Assembly: GCA_014360565.1 (NCBI GenBank)
Contig: JACIXH010000001.1
Coordinates: 62,001-126,000, forward strand
Direction: 5' to 3'
DNA from: Nocardia sp.
GTDB lineage: Bacteria > Actinomycetota > Actinomycetes > Mycobacteriales > Mycobacteriaceae
Length of the DNA stretch: 64,000 nucleotides
A model generated the notes under the pieces. That model had not been told where the DNA came from, did not search any database, and saw only the letters and a program-made list of their open reading frames with translations. The translations under genes were made by a program, and so were the position numbers. This document shows, one piece after another, positions 59,091-64,000 of this stretch. Position 1 is the stretch's first letter; each line of letters opens with the position of its first letter.

Positions 59091-59844
59091 CAGACACCAC
59101 CCTGGCGTAGACGGCAGCTATGAATGCCTGGTGCTCCGGAACCTGCAGACCGACCGCGTGACGGGTGACGGAGCCTCCGTAGGCTGTAGTGCTCTCCCGA
59201 AGGAGAGTGCGAGGGTCGTTGCCGGTGAAGGTGAACAGAAGCTGTAGTACCTGGCGCTGATCGATCCGCGTCGATAGCTGCGCGGCGTAGATTCGGTCAG
59301 CGAGATCGGCTTCGCCCAGGTCATCGAGCCGGTCTGCGAAAAACGCCAATGCATGCGCGGACGGGCGGCCGTTGTCGTTTTGCAACGCCTCGTCTGCCTC
59401 GCTCACTGTTCCTTTGCCAAGACGAGCGCGGCTCTTCGCCTCCCCCTTCAAGAACTCCATCCTCCCGGTCTGGCTCAACCGGACGCCGACGATGTCGTCC
59501 CCCCGCATCGGCATCTGACGGTGGTCCTTCCACCTCAACCGCGCGATCATTCGATAGCCCATCTCGCGCGCCGCGTACTGGAAGCCAAAGATCTCACCGA
59601 GCTCTCCCGAGCGTGTACGAGGCGATGTCGGCAGCTTGTCTTCCAGGTACTCCGCCGCAGCGGGCTTGTTCAGGCGTCGAAGGATTCTCGCGATCTTGGC
59701 GGATGCCGCGTACTGCCTTGGTATCGCAGCTGCAGCCCAGTCGATCCCCGCATCGGCGGTGTCGTCGGACGCGCTCATATACACAAGGCGGTGCGGTCCT
59801 AGCTGCTCGTGGACAGCTGGCGCCCAAGACTTGATTCCGGCCAT
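59074..59844 (-). CDS. hamA: HamA-like DUF1837 nuclease (Hachiman-type defence)
   Basis: A 256-residue protein, ATG at 59844. It shows the DUF1837/HamA pattern: RSGELGEI (78-85), then MRGDDIVGVRL with D116/D117, and FLKGEAKSR with E135 and K137. This D...ExK set is the PD-(D/E)XK nuclease core. Downstream FFADRLDD and LQLLFTFTGND segments agree with the family. It overlaps the helicase gene by 17 bases, the standard hamA-hamB order. HamA is the effector that degrades DNA once released by HamB, causing abortive protection. The assignment rests on the motifs and gene pairing. Confidence 0.82.
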   Translation of the reverse strand: MAGIKSWAPAVHEQLGPHRLVYMSASDDTADAGIDWAAAAIPRQYAASAKIARILRRLNKPAAAEYLEDKLPTSPRTRSGELGEIFGFQYAAREMGYRMIARLRWKDHRQMPMRGDDIVGVRLSQTGRMEFLKGEAKSRARLGKGTVSEADEALQNDNGRPSAHALAFFADRLDDLGEADLADRIYAAQLSTRIDQRQVLQLLFTFTGNDPRTLLRESTTAYGGSVTRHAVGLQVPEHQAFIAAVYARVVSDASKP

Positions 59845-60066
59845 AGCTCGATTCTCTCAGAGCCTGGCACACACTATCGAAGATCATTACGCAGCAACGG
59901 GTTCCGCGCGGCTGCGTTCTGTGAATCTTCCGAGTTGTCGTCGATGACATCCGACGCTGCCTCAGCGACAGTCCGGTCGGACCGCCGATATGGTCTCCAA
60001 GTAGGCAGCGACTGCGGACGCCGTTGAACACTGCGACAGGTCACCTGATTTAGTGGTGATTTCGTG

Positions 60067-60118
60067 GGGAAAATAAGTCAGGCCCGGTTCCGAAGATATC
60101 TTCGGAACCCGGCCTGAC
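60067..60118 (-). terminator. Strong hairpin terminator downstream of tRNA-Ala
   Basis: A 21-bp dyad with one mismatch (60077-60118, centred on GATATC) lies 12 bases after the tRNA 3' end. On the minus strand it is followed by TTATTTTCCCC, a T-rich tract. This is an intrinsic terminator for the tRNA transcript. Confidence 0.85.
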
Positions 60119-60130
60119 CTGCACATATTG

Positions 60131-60203
60131 TGGAGCTAAGGGGAATCGAACCCCTGACCTTCTCGATGCGAACGAGACGCGCTACCAACTGCGCTATAGC
60201 CCC
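60131..60203 (-). tRNA. tRNA-Ala (anticodon CGC)
   Basis: 73 bases form a complete cloverleaf on the minus strand: acceptor GGGGCTA paired with TAGCTCC, discriminator A, D arm with AGTTGGTAGCGC, anticodon stem TCTCG/CGAGA around loop TTCGCAT (anticodon CGC) and T arm AGGGG-TTCGATT-CCCCT. CCA is not fully encoded. It marks the probable border between the element and the chromosome; tRNA genes are common integration targets, but no second copy of its 3' end was found in the window. Confidence 0.95.
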
Positions 60204-60300
60204 GTGCGGCCCTGGTGAACCGCGCTGTGACACTGTATCAGGGGTTGCACCCGGATACCGAATCGGTACTCTGACCTGCTGATTTGCGTGGTTGCACCAG

Positions 60301-61308
60301 TTACTCGCCGACAGCTTGACCGAGGTCTTCGACCCGGTGGCGAAGCGCGCGAGAAGTGGCCGGATCGAAGATCTCGAGGAACTCGAACCTCGGGTCCTCG
60401 TCGTCGGTATCGAGCAGGGTCGAGCGGCGGCGCAGGGCCCGTGCGGTGTCGCGATCCATCGTGCGACGCGTAGTGGCCGCCTCGGGGGTCACCTCGGCGG
60501 CTTCCTGGCGCTTGCCGCGGGTGAGGCGGGCCGCGCGCCTGCGGCGGATCTCCTCCTCCACGTGGACCTGCTTGCGCAAGTAGGCGAGGTAGCCGGCGAG
60601 CACGGCGGCAGACAGCCCGCACGCCCACCAGAACATCGAGTTGAGCAGCAGCCCGAACGCGGCGAACAGGATCATGCCGATGATCAGGCCCATGACCGCG
60701 CGCTGACGGAAGCTGTAGCGGGCGGCGCGGGCGATGGCGTCGGCCTCGGGGTCGTAGCCGCCACGACCGCGCCGCGTCGGGGTGAAGTCGTCGTCGTCAT
60801 CGAACTCGGCGTCTTCGGCTACGAGGTCGTCGAGGCGGGCCGGTGGCGCTGGGGGGATGCGCGCGGCGACGGGCGGGTCGTCCTCGGCTTCCGCCGAGAG
60901 TGACTGCGCCGCGTCATTTTCCGCCGCGTCATCGTCGAGTTCGGCTGTCGTGGTGGGCTCTGCGACTTCGTCGGGGTCCACCTCGCCGACACCTGCGTCG
61001 AGTTCCGCGGCGGGGGTCAGCTTTTCGTCGTCATCTTCGGTGACGGGCTCTTCGGTCGTCATCCGATCCTCCGAATCAGTACGGTGGGGGCGCTTGCTCA
61101 GCACGCGGGGTCGATAATCGGGGTCACTCTCGTGACCGCCTGCGGCCCCGATGCGGATCCGTCGTTCGGCCCCGCCACGGTGCAGTACGCGTGTGGCGAG
61201 CGCGGCATCGGTGGTGCGGCGGATCCGGGGATGCCGGTCTGCCAGGATCGGGAACAGGACGAAGACCCACAGGACTACCAGTCCGATCCACAGGATCGAG
61301 TTCGGCAT
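60301..61308 (-). CDS. glpR: GlpR/SepX-type divisome membrane protein
   Basis: A 335-residue protein started at the ATG at 61308 (GGGAGG upstream), giving the conserved N-terminus MPNSILWIGLVVLWVFVLF. This first membrane helix is followed by RHPRIRRTTDAALATRVLHRG (split: RHPRIRRTTDAAL, ATRVLHRG), an acidic Asp/Glu-rich middle region and two further membrane helices (about 225-270, AVMGLIIGMILFAAFGLLL and CGLSAAVLAGYLAYLR). In Corynebacteriales this receptor binds the gephyrin-like Glp and links FtsZ to division and polar growth; in Streptomyces the homologue is SepX. Here glp lies two genes upstream on the same strand, as expected. Confidence 0.85.
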   Translation of the reverse strand: MPNSILWIGLVVLWVFVLFPILADRHPRIRRTTDAALATRVLHRGGAERRIRIGAAGGHESDPDYRPRVLSKRPHRTDSEDRMTTEEPVTEDDDEKLTPAAELDAGVGEVDPDEVAEPTTTAELDDDAAENDAAQSLSAEAEDDPPVAARIPPAPPARLDDLVAEDAEFDDDDDFTPTRRGRGGYDPEADAIARAARYSFRQRAVMGLIIGMILFAAFGLLLNSMFWWACGLSAAVLAGYLAYLRKQVHVEEEIRRRRAARLTRGKRQEAAEVTPEAATTRRTMDRDTARALRRRSTLLDTDDEDPRFEFLEIFDPATSRALRHRVEDLGQAVGE

Positions 61309-61444
61309 CGCGGTCATCACCTCCCGTCCCCACCTACGTGTTGTCCATCTGTGGACGCACCACTGACGTCCGTAGGTTAATTCGGGCAAACGCGCCCGTG
61401 TCGCAGGCGCGCCGTGCACACCTGCCACATGAGTAACAGAAATT

Positions 61445-62104
61445 TCACGGCAGCGCCGCCCGACCCTCCCTGACCAGGCGCTCCACCACAGTGCCCATCA
61501 CCTCTTCGACGGTCAATCCGACCAACAGGTGATCGCGCCACGCACCGTCGACGTCGAGGTAGCGGCGCAGCAAGCCCTCCTCGCGGAAGCCGACATTGCG
61601 CAGAACAGCCTGACTCGCAAGGTTTTCCGGCCGCACCGTCGCCTCGACGCGATGCAGGCCGACCGGGCCGAAGCAATGGTCGAGGCCGAGCGCCAGCGCC
61701 GCGGTCGCCACCCCTTGACCGCCCAGATCCTTGGCCACCCAGTACCCGATCCAGCCCGATCGCAGCGCGCCGCGCACGATGTTGCCGATCGTCAGCTGAC
61801 CGCTGAACTGCCCGTCGACCTCGATGACCAGTGGGATCATCGCCCCACGCCGGGCCTCGGCCTTGAGACTGGTCCACAGCGAAGGCCAGTTCGACGCGTG
61901 ATTACGCGCCTCCCAGCTACCGCGCCCGGTCGGTTCCCAAGGCTCGAGGTGATCGCGGTCGCGCAGCCGGATCCGGCTCCATGCGGCCGCATCGCGGAAA
62001 CGCACCGGACGCAGCGTCACCCTGCCGCCCGCGACCATCACCGGACCGAGCCGGGCGGGCCATCCGGGATGCTGTCCTGCCCGGAATACGTTCATCGAGT
62101 CCAC
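61445..62104 (-). CDS. GNAT-family N-acetyltransferase (RimJ/RimL type)
   Basis: A 219-residue protein started at the GTG at 62104, four bases after the glp stop (ATG at 62095 is an alternative). GNAT features: VTLRPVRFRDAAAWSRIR, LVIEVDGQFSGQLTIGNI, GYWVAKDLGGQGVATAALAL with the acetyl-CoA-binding Q-x-x-G-x-G/A loop and HRVEATVRPENLASQAVLRN with GFREEGLLRRY. These enzymes acetylate N-terminal amines of ribosomal or other proteins. The place between glp and glpR is conserved in mycobacteria, where it is often called rimJ. Confidence 0.88.
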   Translation of the reverse strand: MDSMNVFRAGQHPGWPARLGPVMVAGGRVTLRPVRFRDAAAWSRIRLRDRDHLEPWEPTGRGSWEARNHASNWPSLWTSLKAEARRGAMIPLVIEVDGQFSGQLTIGNIVRGALRSGWIGYWVAKDLGGQGVATAALALGLDHCFGPVGLHRVEATVRPENLASQAVLRNVGFREEGLLRRYLDVDGAWRDHLLVGLTVEEVMGTVVERLVREGRAALP

Positions 62105-62107
62105 GTG

Positions 62108-63367
62108 TCAGCCGCGCTGCGCCAGGAACGCGACCTGCACTTCGTCACCGGTACGGAAATCGGTGTCGTCGGGTTCCACCACGATCAGACTGTTGGCCTC
62201 GGCCAAAGTGGCCAGCAGATGCGAGGAGCCGCCGTTGCCGTTGCCGAGCGGCTGCACGAGGTAGTCGCCGGTGGCCTCGTCGCGCAGCAGTTGCGCGCGC
62301 AGGTAGCCCTTGCGGCCGGGCATCGAGGTGATGGGAGTGATGGTGCGCGCGGTGACGATTCGGCGCATCGGCTGACGACGGCCGAGCGCGATCCGGATCA
62401 GCGGACGCACCATCACCTCGAAGACCACCAGCGCGCTCACCGGATTCGCGGGCAGCAGAAACGTGGGCACCTCGTCGCGGCCCAGCCGCCCGAAACCCTG
62501 CACGGAGCCGGGGTGCATCGCCACCCGGTCGACCTCGAGTTCGCCCAGCCCGTCGAGTGCCTCGCGTATCTGATCCGAGGCCCAGCCGCCGACCGCACCC
62601 GCGATCACCACGACCTCCGAGCGCACCAGTTGTCCTTCGACCACATCACGCAGGCGGCGCGGATCGGCGCTGACGATGCCGACCCGGTTCACATCGGCGC
62701 CCGCGTCGCGCGCGGCAGCGGCCAGCGCGTAGGAATTCACGTCGTAGACCTGACCCGGCCCCGGCGTGCGATCGATATCGATCAGCTCGCCGCCGATGGA
62801 GATCACCGACAGCCGCGGACGCGGATGCACCAGCACTTTGTCCTGACCCACCGCGGCCAGCAGGCCGACCTGGGCCGCGCCGATGATGGTGCCCGCGCGC
62901 ACGGCCACATCACCGGGCTGCACGTCGTCACCGACCCGGCGCACGTAGTCGCCGGAGCGCACCGGCTCGAACACCTTGATCCTGGCCCGCCCACCGTCGG
63001 TGAACTCCACCGGCAGCACGGCGTCGGCCAGGGTCGGCAGCGGCGCGCCGGTATCGACCCGCACGGTCTGGCGCGGCTGCAGCCGGATGGGCTGGCGCGA
63101 CCCGGCCACCACCTCGCCGACCACCGGCAGGGTGAGGTCGATCAGCTCGCCCTCCTCGTCGCGCACATCGGTGCCCGCGGCGCTGACGTCGACGCTGCGC
63201 ACCGCGTACCCGTCGATCGCGGCCTGGTCGAAGCCCGGCAACGGCCGTTCGGTGACGACGTCTTCGGCGCACAGCAAACCCTGGGCTTCGGATATCGCCA
63301 CCCGGACCGGCCGGGGCGCGACCGCAGCCGCGGTGACCTTGATCAGCTGATCCTCAACCGAGCGCAT
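62108..63367 (-). CDS. glp: Gephyrin-like molybdotransferase Glp (MoeA family)
   Basis: A 419-residue MoeA-fold protein with ATG at 63367. The N-terminal part has RPLPGFDQAAIDGYAVR and VDTGAPLPTLADAVLPVE; the central MogA-like domain has SVISIGGELIDI, YDVNSYALAAAARDAGA and IAGAVGGWASDQIREAL; the C-terminal part has FLLPANPVSALVVFEV. MoeA inserts molybdate into molybdopterin. The member next to galU in Corynebacteriales (Glp) instead binds FtsZ and GlpR during division, and the synteny with glpR points to that role here. Both roles cannot be separated from sequence alone. Confidence 0.85.
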   Translation of the reverse strand: MRSVEDQLIKVTAAAVAPRPVRVAISEAQGLLCAEDVVTERPLPGFDQAAIDGYAVRSVDVSAAGTDVRDEEGELIDLTLPVVGEVVAGSRQPIRLQPRQTVRVDTGAPLPTLADAVLPVEFTDGGRARIKVFEPVRSGDYVRRVGDDVQPGDVAVRAGTIIGAAQVGLLAAVGQDKVLVHPRPRLSVISIGGELIDIDRTPGPGQVYDVNSYALAAAARDAGADVNRVGIVSADPRRLRDVVEGQLVRSEVVVIAGAVGGWASDQIREALDGLGELEVDRVAMHPGSVQGFGRLGRDEVPTFLLPANPVSALVVFEVMVRPLIRIALGRRQPMRRIVTARTITPITSMPGRKGYLRAQLLRDEATGDYLVQPLGNGNGGSSHLLATLAEANSLIVVEPDDTDFRTGDEVQVAFLAQRG

Positions 63368-63430
63368 CGAGCTCCTGAATCTATGACGGCGGCGAACTTG
63401 GCCGCGCTGCGGCGGTGTACCCGGCCGCGT

Positions 63431-64000
63431 TTAGGCGACGGGCGACTGCGGATCCCATTCCTGGCTGAGCCGGAATTTCAGCCACTCGCGCAGTTGCGGG
63501 CCGTATTCCTCCCGCTCGAGGGCGAAATCCACAGCAGCTCGAAGATAACCGCCCGGGTTGCCCAAGTCGTGGCGCGACCCACGGTGGACCACCACGTGCA
63601 CCGGGTGCCCCTCGGCGATCAGCAGGGCGATGGCGTCGGTGAGCTGCAGTTCCCCGCCCGCGCCCGGCTCGATCCGGCGCAGTGCGTCGAAGATCACCCG
63701 GTCGAGCAGGTAGCGGCCCGCGGCGGCCAGGGTCGACGGCGCGTCGGCGAGGTCGGGCTTTTCGACCATGCCCTTGACCCGCAGCACGTCGGTCTCGGCG
63801 CCGTCGGCGCATTCCTCGACGTCGAACACGCCGTAGGCGCTCACCTGGGACTTCGGCACGTCGATCGCGCACAGCACGGACCCGCCACGCTCGCGACGCA
63901 CCCGGCTCATCGTCTCGAGCACGCCACACGGCAGCACCAGATCGTCGGGCAGCAGGACCGCGATCGCCAGTTCGTCGTCGTCGAGCACGGCTTCGGCCTG
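63431..64000 (-). CDS. galU: UTP-glucose-1-phosphate uridylyltransferase, C-terminal part (start beyond window)
   Basis: The frame is open to the right edge, giving about 189 C-terminal residues. LPDDLVLP, SAYGVFDVEE, VKGMVEKPDLADAPSTLAAA, a GELQLTDAIALL segment and HDLGNPGGYLRAAVDFAL are typical GalU motifs (nucleotide and sugar binding). The enzyme forms UDP-glucose from UTP and glucose-1-phosphate in the cytoplasm. It is followed by glp after a 63-base gap, the usual order in Mycobacteriales. Confidence 0.92.
   Translation of the reverse strand, partial: QAEAVLDDDELAIAVLLPDDLVLPCGVLETMSRVRRERGGSVLCAIDVPKSQVSAYGVFDVEECADGAETDVLRVKGMVEKPDLADAPSTLAAAGRYLLDRVIFDALRRIEPGAGGELQLTDAIALLIAEGHPVHVVVHRGSRHDLGNPGGYLRAAVDFALEREEYGPQLREWLKFRLSQEWDPQSPVA

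Larger units (their letters stand above)
1..60120. mobile_element. Putative integrative conjugative element (left end not seen)
   Basis: The stretch left of the tRNA-Ala gene holds tyrosine integrases with excisionase-like partners, a VirD4/TraG coupling protein, a VirB4-like ATPase, SCO6880-like and VirB6-like proteins, cell-wall hydrolases, several XRE regulators and cargo, while the right flank is a conserved chromosomal block. That combination is typical of an actinobacterial ICE. The right boundary is placed by inference between the defence genes and the tRNA terminator. No copy of the tRNA 3' end was found near the left edge, so the left end is unknown and probably outside the window. 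An integrated plasmid or two accreted elements are alternatives. Confidence 0.6.

Noticed and set aside
60131-60203. tRNA-Ala 3' end as proven attachment site
   Set aside because: No second copy of the tRNA 3' sequence was found in the window and an intact terminator lies on the element side, so the site is only a candidate.
1-64000. CRISPR array
   Set aside because: No run of regularly spaced identical repeats was seen; Gly-rich coding repeats near 10.7 kb and 47 kb explain the repetitive stretches noticed.

Overview
The window is high-GC actinobacterial DNA. Its right edge carries galU, a gephyrin-like glp (moeA-like), a rimJ-type acetyltransferase and glpR/sepX in the order usual for Mycobacteriales, so the host is probably Nocardia or a close relative (inference; no 16S gene is present). 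Next to this conserved block lies a tRNA-Ala(CGC) gene at 60131-60203. Almost everything to its left looks like one large integrative conjugative element (ICE) whose left end is not seen and may lie outside the window.

Layout. (1) 1-5.4 kb: two XRE-type regulators with a twin-Arg-like segment, a cold-shock protein, and a plus-strand operon of three tandem paralogues of unknown function ending in a lone DUF5753 protein. (2) 5.4-14.5 kb, plus strand: a surface/secretion block with a DUF4254 protein, a long exported cutinase-like protein, a VirB2-like small membrane protein, an EspC/WXG-like pair and a single-pass membrane protein, then a wHTH-XRE-DUF5753 regulator and a PF04672-type SAM methyltransferase. 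(3) 14.8-18.2 kb, minus strand: metabolic cargo, an acyl-CoA oxidase-like flavoenzyme coupled to a Baeyer-Villiger-type monooxygenase. (4) 18.6-48.0 kb, minus strand: a long, tightly overlapping conjugation region. It encodes a VirD4/TraG coupling protein, a VirB4-like ATPase, an SCO6880-family protein, a VirB6-like channel protein, VirB8/TcpC-like periplasmic proteins, an M23 plus transglycosylase cell-wall hydrolase, VirB2-like proteins, exported hydrolase-like proteins, and seven members of an unnamed paralogous family. No relaxase was recognised. (5) 48.0-55.3 kb, plus strand: an XRE regulator behind operator-like palindromes, then two homologous excisionase-integrase modules about 4.1 kb apart, separated by transposase remnants (IS110-type and Mu-type). 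(6) 55.6-59.8 kb, minus strand: a two-gene Hachiman-type antiphage system (HamA-like nuclease, HamB-like helicase). (7) 60.1-64 kb: the conserved chromosome.

How the genes fit together. The VirB4/SCO6880/VirB6/VirD4 set would build a conjugative channel, the M23/transglycosylase protein would open peptidoglycan, and the int/xis genes would handle integration and excision. The metabolic pair and the Hachiman system look like cargo. The left plus-strand block mirrors part of the right conjugation region (VirB2-like, cutinase-like and single-pass paralogues on both sides), which suggests an old duplication. The most unusual points are the seven-member family, two secreted-hydrolase homologues whose nucleophilic Ser has become Ala, the duplicated integration module in which one integrase has lost a catalytic His, and a conserved non-coding element present twice.
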